From Phoronis australis (lineage: Eukaryota; Phoronida; Phoronidae): DNA of 64,000 nt. A program made the position numbers and the translations under genes. Position 1 is the stretch's first letter, and each line of letters starts with the position of its first letter. Location: NCBI GenBank assembly GCA_002633005.1, contig NMRA01000539.1, positions 34,559 to 98,558 of the forward strand, written 5' to 3'. Of this stretch, positions 1 through 12,700 are shown piece after piece. A model generated the notes under the pieces. The model was not told where the DNA came from, searched no databases, and saw only the letters and a program-made list of their open reading frames with translations.

Positions 1-520
1 TTGAATTGAAAAGTTATGCAACACTGAACTGGTGTTAACACATATAAGAAAATTGATGATTTTTAAATAAAAAGTATGAGGAGTAAGATAAACAAGTTCC
101 AATATTCACTTGACATAGAAGTATAGAAGAGTTCGTGGAGACAGTTTGAGATTCATAGATCCTTATAAATGAAAAAATGTTCATTGAAATTATAGACACA
201 TGGTGAACAGAGACACCTGGTGGCTGCCAAAAGTATTGCTCACAGGCTACTTTAGTTTTTGACAATATTGGACAAGACAACTAGTTCTTGTCTGTCAGTC
301 ATCTAAGTTCTTAACAGGTCCTCCTGGAGGCAATTTGTTTGCAAGTGTTGGATTTTATATTTTAACCTATTAAAAATAATTAAAAAATTATGGGTCATGG
401 GTTGGAGAAATAAATGAAAAATACGGGCGGTGGGTATGAAATAAAAGTGCCTTCCCCCCTCCCATACAGATTTTGCTGGAACAGCCCTTATGTATGTGCT
501 GATTGTTGCTCTACCTACAG
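1..520 (+). other. KIF3B intron, 3' part
   Basis: Intronic DNA upstream of the first visible kinesin exon, ending in the acceptor CTACCTACAG. No P-loop exon (GQTGTGKT-like) or other coding sequence is seen. Confidence 0.7.
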
Positions 521-729
521 GTGTTAAGGGTGATGCAGACCTTCGCGGCGTCATCCCCAACTCGTTTGAGCACATCTTCCAGCACATAAGCCGGTCACAG
601 AACCAACAGTACCTGGTGCGTGCCTCCTACTTGGAAATTTACCAGGAGGAGGTCCGCGACCTGCTGTCTAAAGACCAGAGTAAGAGGCTGGAGTTGAAGG
701 AGAGACCAGACACAGGTGTCTATGTGAAG
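521..729 (+). CDS. KIF3B: KIF3B visible exon 1 (motor domain, alpha-2 to beta-5 region)
   Basis: It encodes residues [10 protein letters not shown] through TGVYVK, with [18 protein letters not shown] characteristic of KIF3B. The exon starts two bases into a Gly codon and ends in phase 0 at the donor AAG|gtaggt. The next intron (730–2752) opens with a minisatellite described separately. The rest of that intron (about 1545–2330 and 2520–2752) shows nothing recognised. Confidence 0.95.
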
Positions 730-3700
730 GTAGGTGATAAAGAGACATGTAGTTGAGGAGGGAATTGTGTTATCTGCAGTTGAGGTGAAGGTAGGAGAGG
801 TTGTTGGGAATGGGCACGACACGGGTGTCTATGGGAAGGTAGGTGGGAGGGAGGCGTGTAGTTGAGGAAGGTGTTGATGTACCTGCATTTGAGGTGAAGG
901 TGGGAGGGGGGGGGCTTTGGAATGGGCATGACACGGGTGTCCATGGGAAGGTAGGTAGGAGGGAGGCATGTAGTTGAACTGGTTATGATATCTACAGTTC
1001 AGGCAAGGGTGAGAGGGTGGCATGGGGAAGGGTCAGACATGGGTGTCTGTGTGAAGGTAGGTTGGAGGGAGACATGTTGTTGAGGAGGGTGTTGTGATAT
1101 CTACAGTACAGGTGAAAGTGGGAGAGAGGGGGGGCTTGGTGATGGTTTGGACACAGGTGTCTCAGTGGAGGTCTATAGGGAAGGACTTGTAGTGGAGAAA
1201 TGGTTATGGTGTTTGCACTTGAAGAAAGGGTGGAGTTGCCAGACACAGGTGTATGTGTGAAGGTAGAGTTGTAGTTTGGGAGGAGGGTATGGTGTCTGCA
1301 GTTGAGGTGAGGGTGTGGAGGGTTTGGGGATGGGTCAGACACAGGTGTCTTAGTGAAGGTCTGTGAGGAAGGACATACAATAGGGAGACAGTTATGGTGT
1401 CTGTAGTTAAGGTGAGGGATGGGCACTGGGGGGGAGGTGCTTGGTGGGGCCAGATACAGGTTTTTATGCGAAGATCTTTGATAGAGGATGTGTAGTGTGG
1501 TAGAGGGTTATGATGTCTGTGGTGGAAGTGGGGGGCCTTGAATGGCCTAACCAGCTAGCTAGTTGTGTGAAGACTATCGTCAAAATACAGCTAGGTACCA
1601 CTGTGTGTTGAGCTCTGGTAGACACCGAAATTTCACACAGCCAGGGTTGCTCTGCTCGTTACCTCATCGTAAAACTAATATCAACATATAGAGCTAAGGA
1701 CCAGTGGGGGTGCATGCAGAATCTGGGAGTCAGCTGACACTCATCTTGCCCGTTGCAGCCGTTTAAGTGAAAATCAGCCTTATAAATATTATTTTCTTGC
1801 ATAATTCTATGCCGTCTGTAACAAGGAAAAGTCTGTTGTCATTTTGAAAACAGTATGCTCGTGACGCGCATGTGGCATTTCCTAAACTTTTTGCGACATC
1901 TCTCGGGGAAATGATGGCAGCTTCGAAGCAGCAAAATTTGTTCTGAAATTTGGTTTGCTCGTATCAAAGTGCTAAAAACTTGGAAGTGAAACCAGTTCCG
2001 ATAATTTGTTTTGACATGTATGCAAGCTCGTGAGAAGAAAATTTGACTATTTGTCAAAAGAAGGAAGTGGCCAAGTTGTGACGCCTAAAGCTCCACAACT
2101 TTAGCAGCACATTAGTGGTTGAATGCCAATTTTTCTTACACTGGTAATAATTTAGTTTTCTCATGGGAAATTGTAGTTTTAGTGACAATAATTTTTGTCA
2201 GATTTTATTTGGTCACTTTTCATCCACATCGGCGCAAAGCTGTATATTTAATGACCAAGCTTAGACGTTTATGGTATGTTTTGCGGGACAATGACAGATT
2301 GTTGACGGAAAGGTTACGGGTCTTTTGTTGAGGGAGGCCTTGGAAGGTCCAGACGTGGGTCTCGATGTACATGTCATTTAGAATATGAAATGTATCTCGG
2401 TGGAGAGTGTTGTGGATTCTATAATTTAAGGGTGTGGTGGGTGGCAGGAGCTCGGAAGAGCCAGGCATGGACATCTATGTAAAGGTCTGAGAGGATAAGG
2501 TGGGGAGTGCTTGAAGGAGGCCTGAGGCTGGTGTGTGTTTCAAGGGCCTGAACATAATGATGTGTTTGCTGTCCTCAAGGATCGTTCAAAATGATTTCGG
2601 GGTTCATAATTGGAATGATATTGATGTAACCGCTGTTGGCAAAGGTGTGGAATTACGCGTACTCAACCCAATCTGTTTGTGTGAATTACAAAATTACCTG
2701 CTTGGGTTCAGTTGAACTTGTGTGTTGTAGAAATTTGATCTGTAATTTGCAGGATCTGTCCTCGTTTGTTACGAAGAGTATCAAAGAAATTGACCATGTG
2801 ATGAATGTGGGAGATAAAAACAGATCTGTTGGGTAGGTGGCCATAATAATTTGTTTTTACAGTTTTATTTATTGGTATAGTTAGAACACTGGTGGAAAAT
2901 TATTCATAAATATGTACGAATTTTAATGCAGGTTGTTTTGTTGCCATTTGCTTAAATTTCTGAATCTTAGATGTCACTACTTGCAGTTTTATTTGCAGTT
3001 GATATGCAGCGTTATGTTGTGTGCTCTTCCATAGTCCTAAGTGGTTACCAAATGCTTGTGTTCACCCTGCTTTTCCAAAGCTCTAAATCCCATTTACTTG
3101 TAAGGTTTTTGTTTCTATTAGTGTTGTTATATGACTATTGCAGAAAAGTTTGAAATTAGTCCCGAGAGTACAGGAAGTACCATATCTGGGATTTTGTTTG
3201 CACTTCTTTTCCCGGGGACGTACCTCCAATCACCGAACGTGAAAGTCGAACATATTTTTTTATGCACCCGCTTGTGTAGATGCATTACGTCGTCACCCTC
3301 GACCATTTGTCACAGGGAGAGCATTTCAACGCTCTGAGTCATAATTTGTGTTCTACCCCATTGCGAACTCGAGACGAGCTTCTTGTTTTGTGATTCCTAT
3401 TGGGTGTGTAATTCAACTTCAACTTAATAACTCTAATATTTTCAAGATCCCGTGTGGGTTTTCGTATATGTATGCCCTGAATCTCACGACTTAGAGCAAA
3501 TTAGGGGAAAATGCATGCCTGTTACTGACATTAGTAAGCAGTGTTGGATTTGGCTTCCATTTTCGTAAGTGTGTTTATAAACATGCTTGGAATTGGTGTT
3601 GCAAGTTGCATATCTGTTTGGTGTGGGGGCAGACTATGCAGTGCGGAGTGGTGCGATGAAGCACCTTCAAAGTTAAGGCTCCAAATTCAAGTTTTGAGTT

Positions 3701-6700
3701 TGAACTTGAGTTTGTGGCTTAAACAGAATGATCAAGCGTGAACTTGGATTATGCACTCATTTATGTGAACTTAATGTACTTCATCACAAAGTCGCAAGAC
3801 ACATATTTCAAGTTAAGTTTAAAAGAAAAACAGAAACTCACTAAACTATGGTCGATTAGATTTCTGAAAATCACTAAACTATGGTGGATTAGATTTCTGA
3901 CTCCTGTGATGATTTTTTTGTTGACAGTGCAACAAATATGAACGAGCACAGTTCAAGGTCACACGCAATATTCATCATCACCATAGAGTGTAGTGAGGTA
4001 AGGTTTACATTTCTTAATTGTTTTTCTTAATATTAATTTAATCCTTTATCAAGCTGCAATTTTGTCCATTTAACTGGCTAATAAGGAAATTGAATTAGGT
4101 CTTTTAGTCTGATGAAATTGATCTCATAATATACCTTATGGTGACGGGTTTCTATTTCTGTTTGCATGCATAAATTAAGAACATGCATTAATACAAAAAT
4201 AATAAGTTTTCACTTTTATTTGTGTCAAGAGTGTCAACAGAACGGCTGCAGTTGGCTCTTGATGCTGAATGTAGTGAGAATTAGGTTGCGACAGATTCAT
4301 CATCTTCATATAAGTCATGTTTCGAGAGGTAAATCTCCGGTTCATTTTTGCGCTTTTGGATAGCAGTGTTAGAAAGCAACATAACCCATTTCAGACAGTA
4401 ATGTAAGTCTTTGAAGTTGACAATTTATATGAGAATTTTAACCTCACTCATTTTGTTTGTGTGTTTTTTGACTTGGAAATGTTTTGAGTAAAGTTTGGCA
4501 TAAGTTCTGCTTCTCTATTTCACTGTCTATATTCTATTTACAGGAAGGTCCCGATGGGGAAAATCACATTCGAGTAGGTAAACTTAACCTCGTGGATTTG
4601 GCTGGCAGTGAACGCCAGGGAAAAACAGGGGCAGAGGTGAGATATAGATATCACCCAGCAGTACATAAGGTTTTGGGTTATATCTTCAATTGTCAATATG
4701 ATGGATGCGTCTTTAGTGGCATGCAGTTCATTGGAGTGGTTCAAGATGGCAAATGTTTTCTTAGACCATAGTCAAATTTCCGGTTGTTTCGTAGCATCAT
4801 TCTTATAGAAAATGCATCTTTGCGTGGGCACAGAATGCCATCTTAGGTAAGGCTGGGCATACAAGGTATAAGTTGTGCATGCCAAATGGCATCACATACC
4901 ACCTTACCACTGTTAAGCTGGCACTGATTCCGTGCAAAGGTTGAGAGTTGCCTAGTGGGCAAAACTTAGACGTGGAGTACAAATCTGGAGAACATTTCAC
5001 TAATTCAACCGTTGCTTGTCTGAAGTAATACTTGGGAATGGCGGAATGAGATAGGTGGCCTCTCTAAGAATGGACCATTATTGATTTGTAGAGGCTTTTG
5101 CTAATCGCATGCCAATATTATACCTCACACATCATTTTTGTTCAAGTCCAAGTGTTCTCATTGATCAGTTAACTGCATTCATGAATCAGCTGCATTCACG
5201 AATGTCCTATTGATGTGGTTCTACCCATTCTTGCCCAGGGTACAAGGCTGAAAGAGGCGACCAAGATCAACCTGTCCCTGTCAGCCCTGGGTAATGTCAT
5301 CTCGGCACTGGTGGACGGCAAGAGCTCTCACATCCCTTATAGGGACTCTAAGTTAACGAGGTTATTGCAAGGTAGGTGGACAGGTGTGCTGAAAGGTGTA
5401 TAAGTGAGGAAATTTTTTGGTGGGATAGATATCCCCTGGTTGATGAGCCGTCACAAATTTGTGAATTTTACAATATTTGATCAGTTTTTATTTAAGGTGA
5501 TGTAGGACCCTAGAAAAATGGTTAACTGTGGAACATCATATTTCCAATATGACGGATAACCTCTAAGTCATGTTCAGGCATTCCCTGGCCCTATTCAGTG
5601 ACATTTTGTCCAGTTCACGTGTTACTGGATGATGACCGGGCTTCCAAGCTCATAGTCCATTGATTCTTGTATGCGGTGCTTTCATTTCCAGATTCTCTCG
5701 GTGGTAATGCTAAAACTATCATGGTGGCTAACTTTGGTCCTGCTAGTTACAACTATGACGAGACAATAACAACACTTAGGTAAGTGGTATGTTAATGACA
5801 AACAGTTGATATGTGCACAAAAATTTACTGTTGTCTAGTTGGCACTTTGATAATTCTATTGGTTTTTTGTTATCAGAAAAAATGCAAAAATTATCTGTTG
5901 ACATATTGGCTAAAATCAATGGTAAATCTCAAGTTATATTAAATGAAGATTTCTTATCTTGTTATTTTGCTTGTTATTTATCCTACCAATGTTTATTATT
6001 AATTATTAATTTCGCTGTATCCGATGTTTTGTCTTTAAATGACACCTGTCTACCCAAGAACTGATAAAACTATCTGGACTGTGTAGACAGGAAGTCACGC
6101 GCACGATACACTCGTCAAAGGTGACTGTGACTGTCCACCACTGACTGTCCCCCGTCCACTCTCTCTCAGGTACGCCAACCGTGCCAAGAACATCAAGAAC
6201 AAGCCTAAGATTAATGAGGACCCCAAGGACGCACTGCTGCGAGAGTTCCAGGAGGAGATCGCCAGGCTGAAGCAGCACCTGCAGCATAAGGGTGGACCTA
6301 AGAAGGGGTCCAAGAAGAAAAAGAGGAGACAGAGGCGTGGCCCAGACGGTACGTGGTGCGATCGGTAAAGATAGTTACTCGTGGATGAAGGTTTGCTGTG
6401 TGTGGTAATAAGCCTATAAAGTCTCATGAGATCTCATGAGATCTTGCCAAACATTCAAGATACGGTAAATCTTCTTCAGTTTAGGGCACAATATGGCAGA
6501 CAAGTAAAATTTTTATCGTTTTTCCACACAACGCATTCGGCACCAAATAAAATGCTTTTTCCATGTTCAAGTTTTGCACCACAGCTACCAGCAGGTAAAG
6601 TTTTGAAAAATCGCGAGTATTCACGATTGTTTTATTCATTGAGACCTACCTCAGGAAGATGGCTCGACTGTCTGGTCGTTTGATACACCTAGCATGGTCT

Positions 6701-9700
6701 CTTACTATAAGGGAGTGTCAGTATTTAGCAAGTAAGGTATTACTTCTGATACAAGAATGGAACAAGTTCAAGACTAGTTTTATAATGGAAAGTGAGGTCT
6801 AGTGAAGGTCATTTTCTTATCAAATTTTGAGAGAAAATTTTGTGTTCGTGCCATGAATATTGTTTTTAACTAAGTACTTGTACTTCACATTTTCAGACTT
6901 GATTCTTGGGAGATGCCTGATCAAGTTATTTGGCAGAATGATTACGACATGAAAATGACACCTTTTACAAGGGGCTATATCCGTTTCTTTTACAAACTGC
7001 CTTGTTGTTGTGTCTCAACCAAAATGGTGTTTAAATCAAGTATCCATTGTTCTAGAGGCTTTGGATCCCTACCAGCTCAGGTAATGGTAGGATATAACGT
7101 GCCTGCATTTTGAGAACCAGTGTTCTCTACTCAATTTACAGGCATAAAATTTGATCTCAAAATATAGGCACATCATGTCGAACTATTGCCCCCGCCCAAC
7201 CATTACAATAATGCATTGAGGGGACACGAGATTCCAATGTCTGGTTACTACCCTGTTTCCTTTCACCGAGGTCTTGGACTCAGGCCTGACCTTAACAACC
7301 AAAATTCCCGTTTAAAGGTGAAGTTATTGATGAAGAAATTGAGGACGAGACGGAAGAAGATGAAGAGCCCAATGAGGAAGATGAAGCAGAGTACATGAAA
7401 CAACAACAGGCTAAGTTGGAACAACAGAAGGAGGCCATCTTGAATGATAAGAATATTATTGCCGAGGTACACTGAGCTCAAGATTGAAGTTCTACTACTT
7501 TTGCTTGACATTTTGAGTTTTTTGTTTCAAAATTTCGCTCTGTGCAACGGATTTTGGCTGAAGCTCTGTTTGAGTTGGATATCAAAAGATTGTATGAATT
7601 ATGGAAATAAATCAGGGTAGTAAGCAAATGTCAGAAATCGACCATGGCATTCAAATTATAGGTGCAAAATACTTTATTGTTTTATTCAGAAAAGATTTCT
7701 GATGTGAAGAGTTTGTTTAACAGACCTTGTCAGCTTATTGATTCAAGTCTTATGAACCCTTTCAACTTCAAGGAAACGATGTATGCGGTCTCTGTTTTGA
7801 GCTGTTGGATGTAAATGACTGAATTTTGGGGACGGTATGGTTGAATGCAGGATTTTGCATTGATTATAAACTGAGGATCGTATCTTTTCAAATGTATTAC
7901 CTGTGCCTGGGTCGGTCTTGTCAGTGGTTGACTTTCTGTATACTACTGTGCTTGTGATAATGCCTACTTTGTGAAAATTTAGAAACGCAAAAATTCATGG
8001 ATGGGCCATAGGTGAATACGAGTGTTCAAAGGCAAAGTTACTGAAAACTCTATAGAATGTGTTTAGCCACATGTGGACATCATCCAAGACAAGTATGATA
8101 TCACCCGTTTCATTATCTCGTGTCTGTGGCTCACTTTACAGGAAAAAGAGAAAATGCTAAATGACCTGCAGGATAAAGAGACTAAACTGAAGAAGGAACA
8201 TGAGGCTAAAGAGCAACTGGCATCTAAGATTAAGGTGAGTGAGGGGGAGCCGAAGGGCCATGAGTACGGNTGACATTTTGAGTTTTTTGTTTCAAAATTT
8301 CGCTCTGTGCAACGGATTTTGGCTGAAGTTCTCTTTGAGTTGGATATCAAAAGATTGTATGAATTATGGAAATAAATCAGGGTAGTAAGCAAATGTCAGA
8401 AATCGACCATGGCATTCAAATTAAAGGTGCAAAATACTTTATTGTTTTATTCAGAAAAGATTTCTGATATGAAGGGTTTGTTTAACAGACCTTGTCAGCT
8501 TATTGATTAAAGTCTTATGAACCCTTTCAACTTCAAGGAAACTATGTATGCGGTCTCTGTTTTGAGCTGTTGGATGTGAATGACTGAATTTTGGGGATGG
8601 TATGGTTGAATGCAGGATTTTGCATTGATTATAAACTGAGGATCGTATCTTTTCAAATGTATTACCTGTGCCTGGGTCGGTCTTATCAGTGGTTGACTTT
8701 CTGTATACTACTGTGCTTGTGATAATGCTCACTTTGTGAAAATTTAGAAACGCAAAAATTCATGGATGGGTCATAGGTGAATACGAGTGTTCAAAGGCAA
8801 AGTTACTGAAAACTCTATAGAATGTGTGTAGCCACATGTGGACATCATCCAAGACAAGTATGATATCGCCCGTTTCATTATCTCGTGTCTGTGGCTCACT
8901 TTACAGGAAAAAGAGAAAATGCTAAATGACCTGCAGGATAAAGAGACTAAACTGAAGAAGGAACATGAGGCTAAAGAGCAACTGGCATCTAAGATTAAGG
9001 TGAGTCAGGGGGAGCCGAAGGGCCATGAGTACGGTGGGTCAGTCTACTGTGGGTCAGGGGGAACAGAGGGCCAAGAGAAAGGTGGGTCAGACTATTGTGG
9101 AGCAGATGGGCCAAGATTAAAGTGGGTCAGTGTACTGTGGGTCAGGAGGAGCATGTGGGTCGAGTGGAAGGTGGGTCGGGCTACTGTGGATTAGGGGGGA
9201 TAGAGTATTGTGGATCAGGGAGAGAAGCGGGGTCAAGATTAGGTGGGTTAGCCTTCTTTGGGTGCACATGGAATAGGGGAATGTAGAGTAAGGTGGATCA
9301 CTTGGAAGGGAAGTAATAAGGATTACACCATATTGCAATGCATGCTGGGAAATGGTTAAACGATTGAATGGAGCTGTTCAGGTTTTTCATAATGAAAAAG
9401 AACTGTTGAAATTGCTGTTTTAAAGGATTGTAGCATTGCTGCTAACGCTGACATTTTTTTCCAGATATTGTTTAAATGCGGACACTTGTTTTATTTTTGC
9501 TTCATATTCATGGGACACTTCTTGCAGCATGCTTTACTGCCACCTGCTGGTCATTTCTGCTTAATTTCTATACCATTATTCATTCTTTTTGTTTCTCAAA
9601 CCAGCTTTTTAGATGGATGCTTGTCTCGTCCTTGGAAGCAAATCAGATGATTCTTTATATTCTCTTGCCTGCCAAACTCAATATCTGTTCAAACTGCTGA

Positions 9701-12700
9701 TATCTTCACTGTTATATCCCTTGTCTCTTGCCTGCCATACTCAACATCTGTTCATATTGCTGAAATTTTCACTGTTGTATCCCTTGTCATTTAGGCTATG
9801 GAGAGTAAGCTGTTATGTGGTGGCAAAAATATTGTGGATCACACCAATGAGCAACAGAGGGCGCTAGAGCAGAGGCGGCAAGAGATTGCTGAACAAAAGG
9901 TATGTTACTGAACATTGTGAAACATTTCTTCTAAGGTTGTGTCTGTGGTGTAGTTTCAATATGCGTGTATTTAGGTCCATGCACCTGTATGAGAAGGTGT
10001 ACCTGTAAGGGAAGGACGTGAAGGTGCACCTATGCGTGAAGGTATGCCTAGTTGCCTATGTGTCAAGGTGTGTCTATATGAGAAGGTGTGCCTATATGTG
10101 GAATTACTTGCATATGTGTCTGTGTAAAACTGAGGAGCAAATTTTAAAGTTATTTTGTGAGTGAAACTTTACAAAGTTGTTGTGTATGATGTGCATCCAA
10201 TGTAAAGTACTAAGAATGGACACAAAAAGCACCCAGTTTAAGACCATTGTATTGGTGACGTTTCATCATTATTTTACAGGCGATCAGAAGTCAAAAATCA
10301 TTGAATGTGCTCACTAGTGTTGAGAGCTTGAATACAGTTATAGAATCATACACTGGTATCTTCTTATTTTATTTTCCGATGTATTTTCTCGTCAACAACA
10401 GAATAAGAGAACAAGATGGCTATGGAAAACAGCTCATGGTGGTGAGCTTGAAATTCACTAGGTGTCGCTAGTGAAATCCCTGCAATAAGATAAATCACCT
10501 GGGCCATTGTAACACTATCTCCATGGTGATGAAGTGCTTTCAAACTATTCAGATGTTAAAAAGGGACCTTTATTCATTAGCGCCACCTAATGGATATGGA
10601 GCCTCCCCTTGCTGTCATGTTCTCCTGTTCAAATTAGTGACTCACTCTCATAATCTGCCATGTTGTTACCAGCGTAAAGAGCGAGAGATACAGCAGAAGC
10701 TGGAAACTCATGAAGAGGCGGCCATCGAGGTACAGGAGACATTTGTATCGCTTCAACAAGAAGTGGAAGTGAAGACAAAGAAATTAAAGAAGGTAATCCG
10801 GAGATTGTTCTGTAGGCCTAATTTCTTGCAAAGAAAGCAAGACCTCGCAAAATCACATGAGTGAAAAGCGAGTGTTCTGCAAGTATGCTTGGAAGCTTAA
10901 TAGTGTATCCTATCAAAATGGCAGCCTCCGAAGTGATTTGTCAGTGAGGTTGGAGTGGTGAATTGTGGGATTGTTTCCGTTGCAAAAATGATTTTTTTTG
11001 CCGGAAGTGTAACATTGTGTCTTGCACTCTTCAAAACTCAGCCCTGCTATGCGATTCGATTACAGCAAAGAAATGATCATACAAAATTCACTTTCAATCA
11101 AGTCATGCCAGTGTAAATTTGTACACCTCGTGCACTTAAGATGGGAACATAGCTTTACACTCAGTGTAATTCTGGGTCATTTATCCGATTATTTTTGACC
11201 TGTACCGCATGATATAGTTTAAAGTTAATTGCATTATGGGGATTTGTTTCCTTCCAAAATCATATTGTGTGATATACTTCGAACCCATTTACATAAGATT
11301 CACTAATATTTGGATTAAAAAGATTTGTGTAATATTCCTCTGTAATTTTTATTTGTTCACACACACGCACACAGTGACACAGTGACATATATATATGTGT
11401 GTGTGTGTGTATGTGTTGTTAGTCTTCTTTGTCATCTTTTTTGAGGTAATTGCTTTGCCTATAATTGGGTAATGTCATTCCCGTTTTCTGGCATAGTTTC
11501 CAACAATGTTGTTGTTGAAACAAATTCTTCTCATTTTAAACATATTCACTGCATTATGAATGAAGTGTGATGACTTTGAAGTTTTGTGAAGTAGCAACAA
11601 CCAACATGACAGCCACATCAGTTGCGTGCAAGCTTGGGATGTTATCTCACCATCTCACGCAGTTACAGGGACGTAATTGGTCTTACATTAGAAAAATGCA
11701 GTTTTGGGGTTTTGTGGAATGGGATAGACTTCTTCAAGGTATTAACTTTCACCAGAAGTATGAAACATCAGAATTTGTGAATTTATTACAAATCATAATA
11801 GCTCGCTTTTGTTTGCCTGGCATTGGCTGAAATCAAGGATAGTGACTTTGGCAGTGAAATACCCTTGAACTACTCCGTTTGTCGTGTGGTGTTTAGCTAC
11901 ATCGCATAGCGTTGGACTGGTACTGCTGAGGTTGGGAGTTTTATTCGGCATGAGGCTGATCTCAGAAAGCCACTTGTCTTGCCAATGATGTTAGCTTAAA
12001 CCATCTGTTTCCGTTTCCTGCGCAGATGTTTGCCAAGTTGCAGCAGACAAAGCAGGAGATTCAGGACATCCAGGAGGAGCACGTAAAAGAGCGGCAGGAG
12101 TTGGAGCAGACGCAGAATGAGTTGACTAGGGAGCTCAAGTTGAAGTGAGTCCTGATTGGCTGGGGGTATTCACCAGGGGGCGTTGTGATTTAGTATAGGT
12201 TTGGAGCAGACGTGGAATCAGTTGACTAGGGAGGTCAAGTTAAAGTGAACTCTGATTGGCTGGGGGTATTCACCAGGGGGCGTTGTGATTTAGTATAGGT
12301 TTGGAGCAGACGTGGAATCATTTGACTAGGGAGCTCAAGTTGAAGTGAGACCCACAATGCAACACGTGTGTCAAGCACTTGTTCTACTTCTTCACATGGA
12401 AATGTACTAGTCACTGTTTCATGGTCTAATTACTATGTAATTCACCATTGTTATGCAGGCAAACTGGCATTTTGAGTTGCCAATGCTAGGAATTTGGCCA
12501 AAAGTCAAATAGCGCTGTATGTCCAATTTGTTGTTCTTTCCTTGTTAATTAACTGAAGAAAGTGTGACATTTTGAAAAATGAATCAGTCGTGCAATGCAT
12601 TTTCTACCTTTGCGAAAGAGGGGAGCTCCAACTGAGGATGGGCCCGTTCTGCCTAGTCGTGTTTGTCTATGAAATATGATCAGTTTTGTGCATTTCTTTT

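Noticed and set aside
992-1426. 144-codon minus-strand open frame (His/Pro/Ser-rich)
   Set aside because: It is the antisense of the minisatellite in the kinesin intron; its repeats are DNA repeats, with no start context or domain.
709-1545. CRISPR-like regular repeat array
   Set aside because: The units are long, diverged, lack constant spacers and sit in a eukaryotic intron.
8142-8998. Genuine tandem exon duplication in the kinesin stalk
   Set aside because: The copies are separated by a single N, match at a constant offset with allele-like divergence, and each has unique sequence on only one outer side. Assembly duplication is the simpler explanation.
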